A stretch of DNA of 45,738 nucleotides, taken from assembly GCF_014596465.1 (NCBI RefSeq), contig NZ_MECK01000457.1:1-45738 (forward strand), in the 5' to 3' direction. The notes below the pieces were generated by a model that was not told the origin of the DNA, searched no databases, and saw only the letters and a program-made list of their open reading frames with translations. Origin of the DNA: Streptomyces sp. CBMA123. GTDB taxonomy: Bacteria; Actinomycetota; Actinomycetes; Streptomycetales; Streptomycetaceae. This document shows, piece by piece, positions 1 to 8,215 of the stretch. Every line of letters starts with the position of its first letter. The first letter of the stretch is position 1. A program made the translations under genes and the position numbers.

Positions 1-1
1 C

Positions 2-499
2 TCGGCCGGGATCGCCGGCGGCTTCGCCCCGCGGGCGGCGGTCGGCGCCACCGTGCTGGCCGGGGCGATCGTGGCCGCCGACCTCGGCGCCGAGACCCCG
101 GAGGGCTTCGCCGACGTCACCGAGCTGGGCTTCGGCACCGCCCGGCACACCCCTCCCCCGGCCGTCGTCGCGCTGGCCGCCCGGGCCCTGGCGGCCCGTG
201 CCGTCCAGGCCGTGACCGGCCCGGTGCTGACCGTCTCCACCGTCACCGGCAGCGCCGAGCGGGCCGCCGTCCTGGCCGCCCGTCACCCGGGCGCCGCGGC
301 CGAGGCGATGGAGGGCTTCGGCGTCGCCGAGGCCGCCGCCCGCTTCGGCGTGCCGGCCTTCGAGCTGCGGACCGTGTCCAACCCGGTGGGCCCGCGCGAC
401 CGGGCCGCCTGGCGGATCGGCGAGGCGCTGGCCGCCCTGGAGCGGGCCTTCGCCGCACTGCCCGTCCGAGAACTGATCGAGGAGGCCGGCCGTGGCTGA
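2..499 (+). CDS. mqnB: Futalosine hydrolase MqnB, C-terminal part
   Basis: The reading frame is open at the left edge, so only the last 165 residues are present. The product splits futalosine into hypoxanthine and dehypoxanthinyl futalosine in the futalosine route to menaquinone. The visible part has the purine-nucleoside-phosphorylase-like core: a Gly/Ala-rich strand (GATVLAGAIVAADLGAE), an internal strand with VTGSAERAA, and the segment EAMEGFGVAEAAARFGVP, which carries the Glu-Met-Glu substrate-binding motif of this fold. It ends in a helix rich in Glu and Arg. The stop lies 8 bases inside the next gene, mqnD, so the two are translationally coupled. Pathway logic and the neighbour support the call; the start lies outside the window. 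Confidence 0.9.
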   Translation, partial: SAGIAGGFAPRAAVGATVLAGAIVAADLGAETPEGFADVTELGFGTARHTPPPAVVALAARALAARAVQAVTGPVLTVSTVTGSAERAAVLAARHPGAAAEAMEGFGVAEAAARFGVPAFELRTVSNPVGPRDRAAWRIGEALAALERAFAALPVRELIEEAGRG

Positions 500-1343
500 A
501 CGGCTGAGCATCGCGTACTCGCCCTGCCCGAACGACACCTTCGTGTTCCACGCCTGGGCGCACGGTGACGTCCCCGGGGCGGACGCCCCCGAGGTGACCT
601 TCGCCGACATCGACGTGACCAACGGCCTGGCCGAGCGCGGCGAGCTGGACGTGCTGAAGATCAGCTACGGCGCGCTGCCCTGGGTCCTGGAGGAGTACGC
701 CCTGCTGCCCTGCGGCGGCGCGCTCGGGCGCGGCTGCGGCCCGCTGGTGCTCACCCTGCCGGGCGTGGACTCCCCCGCGGACCTCGCCGGGAAGACCGTC
801 GCGGTGCCGTCCGAGCGCTCCACCGCCTACCTGCTGTTCCGGCTCTGGGCGGCGCGGGCGGTGCCGGGCGGCTTCGGCGAGATCGTCGTCCTGCCGTTCC
901 ACGAGATCATGCCCGCCGTCCGGGACGGCCGGGTGGACGCCGGTCTGGTCATCCACGAGGCCCGCTTCACCTACCAGCGGTACGGCCTGCACAGCCTGGC
1001 CGACATGGGCGAGGCCTGGGAGCGGGAGACCGGCCTGCCGATCCCGCTGGGCGCGATCGTCGCCAGGCGCTCGCTGGGCGCCGAGCGGCTGCGCGAGCTC
1101 GCCGAGGCGATCCGTGCCTCCGTCCGGCAGGCCTGGGCGGATCCGGCGGCCAGCCGGGAGTACGTGCTGGCGCACGCCCAGGAGATGGACCCGGCCGTCG
1201 CCGACCAGCACATCGGGCTGTACGTCAACGAGTTCACCGCCGACCTCGGCGAGGAGGGCTACGAAGCCGTCCGCGCGCTGCTCACCCGGGCCGCCGCGGA
1301 GGGGCTGGTGCCCCCGCTCGACCCGGGTGCGCTCGCGTTCTAG
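492..1343 (+). CDS. mqnD: 1,4-dihydroxy-6-naphthoate synthase MqnD
   Basis: This 283-residue protein opens with a GTG that overlaps the end of mqnB. MqnD converts cyclic dehypoxanthinyl futalosine to 1,4-dihydroxy-6-naphthoate, a later step of the futalosine menaquinone pathway. The N-terminus RLSIAYSPCPNDTFVFHAW, with its Pro-Cys-Pro-Asn-Asp signature, is diagnostic for the family. The rest reads as a two-lobed periplasmic-binding-protein fold: ISYGALPWVL, a hinge near VPSERSTAYLLF, and VDAGLVIHEARFTY, which holds the His proposed to act in catalysis. Length is normal. The mqnB-mqnD pairing is what the pathway predicts. Nothing looks broken. Confidence 0.95.
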   Translation: MAERLSIAYSPCPNDTFVFHAWAHGDVPGADAPEVTFADIDVTNGLAERGELDVLKISYGALPWVLEEYALLPCGGALGRGCGPLVLTLPGVDSPADLAGKTVAVPSERSTAYLLFRLWAARAVPGGFGEIVVLPFHEIMPAVRDGRVDAGLVIHEARFTYQRYGLHSLADMGEAWERETGLPIPLGAIVARRSLGAERLRELAEAIRASVRQAWADPAASREYVLAHAQEMDPAVADQHIGLYVNEFTADLGEEGYEAVRALLTRAAAEGLVPPLDPGALAF

Positions 1344-1357
1344 GAGCCGTCCGGGGA

Positions 1358-1741
1358 TCAGACGTCGAACTGGTCGGCCACCGCGCGCAGCAGGCCGGCC
1401 AGCTTCTGGCCGGTCGGCTTGGCCGGGTAGCGCCCGCGCTGGAGGCCGGGCAGCACCGCGTCCAGGGTGGTGATCAGGTCCTGGACGATCGGCGCCATGT
1501 CGTCGGCGCTCCGGCGCTGGGCGGCGGCCACCGACGGCAGCGCCTCCAGCAGTTGCACGGACATCGCCTGATCCCCGCGATGGCCGGCGACCACGCCGAA
1601 CTCGACCCGCTGGCCCGGCTTCAGCACGGTGACACCGGCGGGCAGCGCCTTGGTGTGGACGAAGACGTCGCCACCGTCGTCGCGCGACAGGAAGCCGAAG
1701 CCCTTCGTCTCGTTGAACCACTTGACCTGGCCGGTGGGCAT
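1358..1741 (-). CDS. Cold-shock-domain protein with C-terminal extension
   Basis: The 127-residue product starts with a complete cold-shock domain (residues 1-67). RNP1-like KGFGFLSRD and RNP2-like DVFVHTKAL strands mark it as a single-stranded RNA/DNA binder. Residues 68-127 are not part of that domain. They are helical and end in a hydrophobic segment (VQDLITTLDAVLPGL, AGLLRAVADQFDV), about twice the length of a classic Csp. Family knowledge suggests RNA chaperone or regulator; the tail may allow dimerisation or a partner contact, which is inference. It converges on mqnD with only 14 bases between the stop codons. The 501 bases upstream hold its promoter, but I could not place it. Confidence 0.9.
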   Translation of the reverse strand: MPTGQVKWFNETKGFGFLSRDDGGDVFVHTKALPAGVTVLKPGQRVEFGVVAGHRGDQAMSVQLLEALPSVAAAQRRSADDMAPIVQDLITTLDAVLPGLQRGRYPAKPTGQKLAGLLRAVADQFDV

Positions 1742-2242
1742 CTCGAACAGTCCTCGAATGGGTGTGAGGGATCCCGGCTCTGGCCGGAGATCACTGGGTG
1801 GGGTGGGACATCAGACGGCCGACCTCGGCTCGGCGCCCGTGGGCGCTCACGGTCAGCGCATTGCCAGGAGCAGACTAACGGTCCGTCACTGCCTCATCAG
1901 CGTTCCGCGATGGATCCGCGCTCCGAGGCCCGGGCGGGCCGGCGGGAGCGCGGGGATCTCACGGTCACGGACGACCCGGTACTGGCACGGCCGGGGCGCG
2001 GTTCTGCGCGGTCCATCGGCTCACACCCCCGGGTCTGAGGACACGGGACGCACTGGTAGCGCCCCTCGGCACCCCGTGCATACCCCCGCCCAGCAGGGAT
2101 CAAAACGCATCGCTGCCGGGAAACTGCGCAACGTGACCGAGTCGCTCCGGTGGGCCGCCGTGGCGGGCGTTCTGCCAGACTGGGGGCCGCGGACCGGGCC
2201 CCGACCTGGGCGGCCCGGCGCGACCCCAGGGAGTGAGCGGAC
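1742..2242. other. Intergenic region, 501 bp, no gene seen
   Basis: This space separates two divergent genes, the cold-shock-domain gene on the minus strand and the small membrane protein on the plus strand. I see no convincing coding frame, RNA gene or long repeat. It should contain both promoters and probably a long 5' leader for the cold-shock gene, but no confident -35/-10 pair could be picked. Confidence 0.5.
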
Positions 2243-2482
2243 GTGAGCAGCCAGAGCGCCGACCCCGGCGACGTGTACGTCAAGGCCGGGACGGTGGTCT
2301 TCGGCATCGGCGCGCTCGCCACCCTGGTCACCTTCGTGCCGCTGTTCCTGCACCTGACGCCGCTGCCGACGGCCATGTACTGGCTGAGCATGCTGATGCC
2401 GGCCGGGTTCCTGGCCGCGCTGACCGGGCTGTTCCTGAACGCCCGGGCCCAGCGCGACCGGGCGGAGCCCCAGCGGTCCTAG
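2243..2482 (+). CDS. Small two-helix membrane protein
   Basis: A GTG start at 2243, with GGGAGTGAG upstream, gives 79 residues. Two hydrophobic segments (about residues 15-35 and 44-66) are joined by a short turn rich in Pro and Leu (LHLTPLPTAM). The C-terminus is short, charged and probably cytoplasmic (NARAQRDRAEPQRS). I do not recognise a named family; small membrane proteins of this kind are common and uncharacterised in streptomycetes. The stop codon interlocks with that of the convergent HAD gene: both stops use the same CTAG at 2479-2482. Codon use is typical for the region, so I take it as a real gene. Confidence 0.75.
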   Translation: MSSQSADPGDVYVKAGTVVFGIGALATLVTFVPLFLHLTPLPTAMYWLSMLMPAGFLAALTGLFLNARAQRDRAEPQRS

Positions 2483-3108
2483 CGCGAGCCGAGGTGCCGC
2501 TCGAGCCACTCCGGGAAGCCGGTGAGGTCGGGCAGCACCACGTCCGCCCCGGCGGCGCTCAGCTCGTCCGCGCCGTACGGGCCGGTGGCCACGGCGACCG
2601 CGACGGCCTCCGCGTGCCGGGCGCCCACGATGTCGCCGAGGTGGTCGCCGACGTAGATGCTCGCGCCGTGCGCGCGCAGCGCCTCGCCCTTGGTCTCCGC
2701 CCAGAGGTCGCCGACGAGGACGTCCACGGTCAGCCCGGCGTGCTCCAGGTGGAGGCGGGCGTTGGGCTCGTACTTGCCGGTGATCACGGCGACCCGGCCG
2801 CCGTGGGCGCGGACCGCCTCGACGGCGGCGCGGGCGCCGGGCAGTGCCACGGTCGGGGCGAAGGCGTGGTCGCGGTAGAGCTCGCGGTAGCGGTCGGCGG
2901 CCCGCTCCGTCTCGTCCGCCGGGAACCAGTTGCGGATCTCGTCCAGCAGCGGCGGGCCGAGCCGGGTGACCACCAGGTCGGCGTCGACGTAGGTGCCGGT
3001 CTCGGCGGAGAGTGCCTGGTAGGTGGCCCGGATGCCGGGCCTGGTGTCCAGCAGCGTCATGTCGAGGTCGAAGCCGACGGTGAGCGGGGCGGGTGAGGTG
3101 GCGGGCAT
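2479..3108 (-). CDS. HAD-superfamily phosphatase, phosphoglycolate-phosphatase-like
   Basis: The 209-residue protein has the haloacid dehalogenase motifs in order. Motif I is FDLDMTLLDT (nucleophile Asp14, acid/base Asp16). The cap is helical (residues about 20-85). Motif II/III lies around VAVITGKYEPNA, with the conserved Lys, and motif IV is YVGDHLGDIVGARHA. The order and the alpha-helical cap fit the phosphoglycolate phosphatase or pyrophosphatase-like subfamily, which dephosphorylates small metabolites in the cytoplasm. The substrate cannot be read from sequence. It sits alone, convergent with a small membrane protein and divergent from the siderophore importer, so context gives no pathway. 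Confidence 0.85.
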   Translation of the reverse strand: MPATSPAPLTVGFDLDMTLLDTRPGIRATYQALSAETGTYVDADLVVTRLGPPLLDEIRNWFPADETERAADRYRELYRDHAFAPTVALPGARAAVEAVRAHGGRVAVITGKYEPNARLHLEHAGLTVDVLVGDLWAETKGEALRAHGASIYVGDHLGDIVGARHAEAVAVAVATGPYGADELSAAGADVVLPDLTGFPEWLERHLGSR

Positions 3109-3170
3109 GCCGCCAGGCTACCCAACGGGCCCCGGGGCGGACGAGGCGATTTGCCCCGCCTCCGAGACGG

Positions 3171-3190
3171 AACTTAGGTTTACCTGAGTT
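3171..3190 (+). promoter_or_regulatory. Putative iron-box palindrome (DmdR/IdeR-like)
   Basis: A 20-base inverted repeat, AACTTAGGTT followed by TACCTGAGTT, pairs at 8 of 10 positions and lies 17 bases before the ATG of the first importer gene. The half-sites TTAGGT and ACCTGA resemble the outer parts of the 19-base DmdR/IdeR iron box (TTAGGTTAGGCTAACCTAA), but the centre is five bases shorter. Iron repression of this importer is therefore inferred from motif and context. Confidence 0.55.
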
Positions 3191-3207
3191 TTCCGCGGAG
3201 AGGGCTC

Positions 3208-4239
3208 ATGACCGACACCACCGCACCACCGGGCAAGCGGCGGACACCCCGTCACCGAACACTGTGGCTCGCCGTCGCGCTGGCCGTGCTGGCCGTCGCG
3301 GTGCTGCTGAGCCTCGCGGTCGGCAGCCGTACCGTGCCGCTGTCCGCGACGGTCGACGCGCTGCTGCACGGCGGCGGCTCCGCCGACGCGGTGGTGATCC
3401 GCGAGCTGCGGCTGCCGCGGACGGTCGTCGGGCTGGCCGTCGGCGCGGCGCTCGGGCTGGCCGGGGCCGTCATGCAGGGCCTGACCCGCAATCCGATCGC
3501 GGACCCGGGCATCCTCGGCGTCTCGCAGGGCGCGGCGGCGGGCGTGGTGGTCGCCCTCTCCGGCTTCGGGGTCTCCACCCTCACCGGGTACGTCTGGTTC
3601 GGCTTCGCGGGCGCCGTGATCGCCACCGTGCTGGTGTACGGCCTGGCCGGGCGCGGCCGGGGCGGGGCCACGCCGATCAAGCTGGCGCTGGCCGGCTCGG
3701 CGATGTCCGCGTTCATCGCCTCGCTGAACACCCTGGTGCTGACCACCGACGCGGCCACCATGGACCAGTTCCGGTTCTGGCACGTCGGCTCGCTGTCCGG
3801 CCGGACGGCGGACGTGGCCTGGCAGCTGCTGCCGTTCCTGGCCGTCGGCACCGTGCTGGTGGTGGCGGTGGCGCGCGGGCTGGACGCGCTGGCGCTGGGC
3901 GAGGACACCGCGAAGGGGCTGGGCGCGAAGACCGGCCTGGTCCGGGCGGTCGGCGCGCTCGGCGCCACCGTGCTGACCGGCTCGGCGGTCGCGGCGGCCG
4001 GTCCGATCGCCTTCATCGGCCTCGCCGTGCCGCACGCCGCCCGCGCGGTGGCCGGCGCCGACCACCGCTGGGTGCTCGCCTTCTCGGCCGTCCTCGGCCC
4101 GGCCCTGCTGCTGCTCGCCGACACCCTGGGGCGGGTGCTGTTCCCGCCGTCGGAGGTCCCGGCGGGTGTGATGACGGCGCTGGTGGGGGTGCCGGTGCTG
4201 GTGGTGCTGGTGCGCCGGCGGAAGGTGGTCGCGGCGTGA
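3208..4239 (+). CDS. Iron-siderophore ABC transporter permease (FecCD family)
   Basis: The 343-residue membrane protein belongs to the BtuC/FecCD family, whose dimers form the channel of ferric-siderophore importers. Visible features are a short cytoplasmic N-tail (TDTTAPPGKRRTP), a first helix (LAVALAVLAVAVLLSLAVG), and the family motif [40 protein letters not shown] in helices 2-3. A GPIAFIGLAVPHAARAVAGADHRW coupling loop near residue 265 contacts the ATPase. About ten helices are expected. The start follows GGAGAGG. It is the first of four importer genes; a 73-base spacer with GAGCG-type repeats separates it from the second permease. Confidence 0.95.
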   Translation: MTDTTAPPGKRRTPRHRTLWLAVALAVLAVAVLLSLAVGSRTVPLSATVDALLHGGGSADAVVIRELRLPRTVVGLAVGAALGLAGAVMQGLTRNPIADPGILGVSQGAAAGVVVALSGFGVSTLTGYVWFGFAGAVIATVLVYGLAGRGRGGATPIKLALAGSAMSAFIASLNTLVLTTDAATMDQFRFWHVGSLSGRTADVAWQLLPFLAVGTVLVVAVARGLDALALGEDTAKGLGAKTGLVRAVGALGATVLTGSAVAAAGPIAFIGLAVPHAARAVAGADHRWVLAFSAVLGPALLLLADTLGRVLFPPSEVPAGVMTALVGVPVLVVLVRRRKVVAA

Positions 4240-4312
4240 GCGAGCGCGGCGAGCGAACCGTCGAGGGGTGCGTGTGGGCGAATGCCCCCGCCGAGCGTAG
4301 CGAGGTGGGCGC

Positions 4313-5362
4313 ATGAGTTCGGTGTCCCTGCGGGGGTACTCCGTGGTGCGGGCCGGGCGGGCCTCGTTCCTGCTGCACCGGCGCTCGGCGCTCGCCGCCC
4401 TGGGGCTGGTGGCGGTGCTGGCGGCGACGGTAGTGGCCTCGCTGTGCCTGGGCGAGTCGACCGTCTCGCCGGGTGAGGTCGTCAAGGTGGTGCTGGGGCA
4501 GCCGAGTCCGGACGAGCTGGTGGTCGGGGAGTTCCGGCTGCCGCGCGTGGTGGTCGGGCTGATGGTCGGGGCGGCGCTCGGGCTGGCCGGGGCGCTGGTC
4601 CAGACGGTGGCCCGCAATCCGCTGGCCAGCCCCGACGTGGTGGGTGTGACCTGGGGCGCGACCGTGACCGTGGTCGGGCTGATGGCGTACGGGGTGGTCG
4701 GCTCGACCGGGCAGGCGCCGTACGCGGCGGTCGGCGGCGGGCTGGCGGCCGGGCTGCTGGTGTACGCGCTGGCCTGGCGGCGGGGGCTGCACGCCCAGCG
4801 CTTCGTGCTGATCGGGATCGGGGTCAGCGTGGCGCTGTCCTCGCTGACCTCGGTGTTCCTCACCAAGGGGGACGGCTTCCAGGCGCAGGCCGCGAAGGTG
4901 TGGATGACCGGCAGTCTGAACGGCGCCGGCTTCGACCAGGCCGACCGGCTGGCGTGGGTGCTGCTGGCGGCCCTGCCGGTGGCGCTGTGGGCGGCGCGCG
5001 CTCAGCGGTCGATCTCCTTCGACGACGCGACGGCCGTCGGCCTCGGGCTGCGGCTGGACCGGATCCGGCTGGGCATGGCGCTGCTGGGCATCGTGCTGGC
5101 CTCCTGTGCGGCGGGCGCCGCCGGGCCGGTGGACTTCGTGGCGCTGATGGCCCCGCAGATCGCGCTGCGGCTGGCCCGCTCGGCGCAGGTGCCGCTGCTG
5201 TGCTCGGCGCTGACCGGCGCGCTGGTGGTCGTCCTGGCCGACCTGATCGCCCGGCGTCTGCTCGCCCCGACCGAGCTGCCGGTGGGCGTGGTGACCGGCA
5301 TGGTCGGCGCGCCGTACCTGATGTGGCTGTTGATCCGATCCCGCCGTGGAGGCTCCCGATGA
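4313..5362 (+). CDS. Iron-siderophore ABC transporter permease (FecCD family), second subunit
   Basis: The 349-residue partner of the preceding permease shows the same family landmarks: [42 protein letters not shown] in helices 2-3 and [25 protein letters not shown] in the cytoplasmic coupling region. The N-terminus includes [24 protein letters not shown] as the first helix. The last four bases form an ATGA overlap with the ATPase gene, so translation is coupled. Two different FecCD-type subunits with a separate ATPase is the usual actinobacterial arrangement for hydroxamate-type siderophore importers. The siderophore cannot be read from sequence. Confidence 0.95.
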   Translation: MSSVSLRGYSVVRAGRASFLLHRRSALAALGLVAVLAATVVASLCLGESTVSPGEVVKVVLGQPSPDELVVGEFRLPRVVVGLMVGAALGLAGALVQTVARNPLASPDVVGVTWGATVTVVGLMAYGVVGSTGQAPYAAVGGGLAAGLLVYALAWRRGLHAQRFVLIGIGVSVALSSLTSVFLTKGDGFQAQAAKVWMTGSLNGAGFDQADRLAWVLLAALPVALWAARAQRSISFDDATAVGLGLRLDRIRLGMALLGIVLASCAAGAAGPVDFVALMAPQIALRLARSAQVPLLCSALTGALVVVLADLIARRLLAPTELPVGVVTGMVGAPYLMWLLIRSRRGGSR

Positions 5363-6183
5363 CCGCTCACCGCTTGGAGGCCCGGGGCCTCACCCTGGCC
5401 TACGAGGCGCGCACGGTCGTCGAGGGCCTGGACGTGGGCATCCCGGACGGGCGGGTGACGGTGATCGTCGGCCCGAACGCCTGCGGCAAGTCGACGCTGC
5501 TGCGGGCCCTGGGCCGGCTGCTGAAGCCGGTGCGCGGCGCGGTGCTGCTGGACGGCGAGGAGCTGGCGCGGATCCCGACCAAGCGGATCGCCCAGCGGCT
5601 CGGCCTGCTGCCGCAGTCGCCGACCGCGCCGGAGGGCATCTCGGTGGCGGACCTGGTCGCGCGCGGCCGTCAGCCGCACCAGAGCTGGTGGCAGCAGTGG
5701 TCGGCGGAGGACGAGGCGGCCGTGGCCGAGGCGCTGGAGCGCACCTCCACGGCGGAGCTGGCCGAGCGCAGTGTGGACGAGCTGTCGGGCGGTCAGCGCC
5801 AGCGGGCCTGGATCGCGATGGCGCTCGCCCAGGGCACGGACATCCTGCTGTTGGACGAGCCGACCACCTACCTGGACATCGCGCACCAGGTGGAGGTGCT
5901 GGACCTGGTCCGGCGGCTGAACGTCGAGCGCGGCCGGACGGTCGTCGCGGTGCTGCACGACCTCAACCAGGCCGCCCGGTACGCGGACCACCTGGTGGCG
6001 ATGCGGGACGGCCGGGTGGTCGCCGAGGGCCCGCCCGGCGAGGTGGTGACGGCGGAGCTGGTGCGGGAGGTTTTCGGGCTGGACTCGGTGGTGGTGCCGG
6101 ACCCGGTGACGGGCACTCCGCTGGTCGTGCCGGGGGCTCCGTGGGCGGCGACGGCGGAAACCGCGGCGGCCGTGGACGCGTAA
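5359..6183 (+). CDS. Iron-siderophore ABC transporter ATP-binding protein (FecE-like)
   Basis: Beginning at the ATG in the ATGA overlap gives 274 residues and a normal ABC ATPase N-terminus. A longer frame reaches upstream but only as a shadow of the permease. Walker A is GPNACGKST (residues 38-46), the Q-loop is GLLPQSP, the ABC signature is LSGGQRQR (about 137-144), Walker B is DILLLDEPT, and the H-loop is [15 protein letters not shown]. Lys and Gly residues needed for ATP binding are present. It powers the two FecCD permeases from the cytoplasmic face. The C-terminal 40 residues ([14 protein letters not shown]) match the short tail common in siderophore importer ATPases. Confidence 0.95.
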   Translation: MTAHRLEARGLTLAYEARTVVEGLDVGIPDGRVTVIVGPNACGKSTLLRALGRLLKPVRGAVLLDGEELARIPTKRIAQRLGLLPQSPTAPEGISVADLVARGRQPHQSWWQQWSAEDEAAVAEALERTSTAELAERSVDELSGGQRQRAWIAMALAQGTDILLLDEPTTYLDIAHQVEVLDLVRRLNVERGRTVVAVLHDLNQAARYADHLVAMRDGRVVAEGPPGEVVTAELVREVFGLDSVVVPDPVTGTPLVVPGAPWAATAETAAAVDA

Positions 6184-6252
6184 CGGCCTTTCCAACGCTA
6201 TTTCGGACATAATCGACGGGCCCCCGCAGCCCCACCGCCCGAGGACCCGCCG

Positions 6253-7239
6253 ATGCCCCGGATCGCCCGCCGTACGTTCCTCGCCGGCCTCGGCGGGGCC
6301 GCGCTCACGGCGTGCACCGGCTCGGGGTCGAACACCGCTCGGCCGCCGACCACGGACGGCTTCGAGGCGAGCGGCTCGCCCTCCCCCACCCCGCTGCCGC
6401 CGGTGACGGTGAACGCCGCGACCGGGCCGGTGCAGGTGCCGGGCGCGCCGCTGCGGGTGGTCGTGCTGGACACCGACGTGCTGGACTCCGCGCTGACGCT
6501 GGGCGTCACCCCGGTCGGCGCCGCGCTCCCGGCCTCCGACACCCGCTTCCCCGGGTACTGGCCGGCCTCCCGCACAGCGGGCATCCGGCTGGTCGGCCCG
6601 GCCGGCGCGCCCGACCTCGGCTCCGTCCGCGCGCTGCGGCCGGACCTGATCCTCTCCAACCAGGCCCGCGACGGCGACCGGTACGAGCAGCTGCGGGAGA
6701 TCGCCCCGACCGTGCTCACCCAGACCACCGGGGCGCCGTGGAAGGCGGACTTCCAGCTGCACGCCCAGGCGTTGAGCCGGGTGGCGCCCGCGGCGGCCTT
6801 CGTCACCGCGTACCAGAAGCACGCCGGGCAGGTGGCGGGGGCGCTGTCGGCGGCGAAGCTGTCGGGCAGCAGGGTGAGCCTGGTGCGCTTCGTGGCGGGC
6901 GGCGGGATCCGGCTGTTCGGGCGGCAGAGCTTCCCCGGGATCGTGGTCGCCGACGCCGGGGTGGGGCGGCCGGACGCGCAGAACGTCGACCAGTCGGACT
7001 TCGAGATCCCCCCGGACCAGCTCGGCAAGGCGGACGGCGACCTGCTGCTGTACGCGACGTACGGCGATCCGGTCACGGCGGGCGTCGGTGCGACGCTGGC
7101 GAGCCCGGGGTGGCAGGCGCTCGGCGCGGTCAAGGCGCACCGGGCGTTCCCGGTGGACGACCAGCTGTGGTTCCAGGGGATCGGGTACACCGGCGCCAAC
7201 TTCATGCTGGACCAGCTGCAGCGCTTCCTCGGCGCGTAG
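6253..7239 (+). CDS. Iron-siderophore-binding lipoprotein
   Basis: The 328-residue substrate-binding protein starts with a twin-Arg-like signal (ARRTFLAGLGGAAL) and a lipobox ending at Cys21 (LTAC), so it should be lipid-anchored outside the membrane, possibly via Tat. A Ser/Thr/Pro-rich linker follows, then the helical-backbone fold of class III binding proteins: VVVLDTDVLDSALTLGVTPVG, LRPDLILSNQARDGDRYEQLREIAPTVL and the long central helix near 185. GAGGACCC precedes the ATG. A 69-base gap from the ATPase carries a possible internal -10 (CATAAT), which could raise its dose over the permeases. It delivers ferric siderophore to the importer. The siderophore is unknown and no biosynthetic genes are nearby. 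Confidence 0.92.
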   Translation: MPRIARRTFLAGLGGAALTACTGSGSNTARPPTTDGFEASGSPSPTPLPPVTVNAATGPVQVPGAPLRVVVLDTDVLDSALTLGVTPVGAALPASDTRFPGYWPASRTAGIRLVGPAGAPDLGSVRALRPDLILSNQARDGDRYEQLREIAPTVLTQTTGAPWKADFQLHAQALSRVAPAAAFVTAYQKHAGQVAGALSAAKLSGSRVSLVRFVAGGGIRLFGRQSFPGIVVADAGVGRPDAQNVDQSDFEIPPDQLGKADGDLLLYATYGDPVTAGVGATLASPGWQALGAVKAHRAFPVDDQLWFQGIGYTGANFMLDQLQRFLGA

Positions 7240-7307
7240 CCGTCCGGAGGGGCGCGGTCGAACGGCATCGGTCGCGGCTACGGCTACAGCCACGGCTGCG
7301 ACCTGGT

Positions 7308-8150
7308 TCAGGTCGAACTCGCGTAGCGGGCCGGGGGGATGCCGACCGTGGCGGTGAAGTCCCGGGTGAGGTGGGCCTGGTCGGCGTAGCCGAGTTCGAC
7401 GGCGAGCGCGGCGAGGTCCAATCCCCCGCCCGCCGCGGCGCGTTCGGCGGCCTCGTGGAGCCGGGCGCGGCGCAGCACCCACTTCGGGGAGGCGCCGACG
7501 TACTCGGCGAACAGCCGCTGGAGGCGGCGGACGGTCAGGCCCAGCTCGCGGGCCAGGTCGTCCACCCGGCACAGGTCCGGGGAGCCGGTGATCCGCTCGA
7601 CCATCGCGGCGACCTCCTCGGCGACCGGGTCGGGCGCGGGCAGCCGCGACAGGAGGAAGGCGTCGGCGGGCCCGGCGCCCGGCTCGGCCAGGAGCAGGGC
7701 GTTGCACCGGTCCACCTCGGGGCCGAAGTAGTCGGCGGCGGGCACGGAGCGGTCGGCCAGGGCGCTCACCGGGTGCCCGGTGAGGGGGCGGAAGGCGCCG
7801 GGGCGGAACTTCACGCCCAGCACGTGCCCGGCCCCTTCCAGGCGGCGGACGAAGAGCGAGCGGTCCACCCCGTAGACCCGGGCCCGCGGGGCCTCGAACA
7901 CCAGGTGGACGTTCGGGTGGGCGAGCACCTTCTGCTCGTACGGCGGGCGGCCGGTGAGGTCCCAGCGGACCAGCCAGTAGAACTCCACGAAGCGCGCCAC
8001 GGCGGGCGCGGGCGCGAGCCGCTCCACGCTGATCCGCTCGGCCGCCCGGGCCGGGTGGAGCACGCCGCGGCAGAGGTCGGTGCCGGGGGCGGGGGCGGTG
8101 CCGGGGGCGGGGGCGGAGTCGCTGCCGGGGGCGGGGCCGGGGTCGTCCAT
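7308..8150 (-). CDS. AraC-family transcriptional regulator
   Basis: The 280-residue protein has the AraC C-terminal double helix-turn-helix: VDDLARELGLTVRRLQRLFAEYVGASPKWVLRRARLHEA, then LAALAVELGYADQAHLTRDFTATVGIPPARY. The N-terminal part (VARFVEFYWLVRWDLTGRPPYEQKVLAHPNVHLVFE) is the sensor domain often found in AraC proteins of this class. The first 25 residues are a low-complexity Pro-Ala-Pro-Gly stretch coded by a tandem GGGGGC-type repeat on the plus strand. The gene is divergent from the TIGR03086-family gene at 8216 with 65 bases between, which suggests that it controls that gene. The inducer is unknown. Confidence 0.92.
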   Translation of the reverse strand: MDDPGPAPGSDSAPAPGTAPAPGTDLCRGVLHPARAAERISVERLAPAPAVARFVEFYWLVRWDLTGRPPYEQKVLAHPNVHLVFEAPRARVYGVDRSLFVRRLEGAGHVLGVKFRPGAFRPLTGHPVSALADRSVPAADYFGPEVDRCNALLLAEPGAGPADAFLLSRLPAPDPVAEEVAAMVERITGSPDLCRVDDLARELGLTVRRLQRLFAEYVGASPKWVLRRARLHEAAERAAAGGGLDLAALAVELGYADQAHLTRDFTATVGIPPARYASST

Positions 8151-8215
8151 GGCGGCCAGGGTAGTCGTCGCGTTTCTTCAAGACCGGGCGGTGCGGCCCG
8201 GCGCAGGATGGCGGC

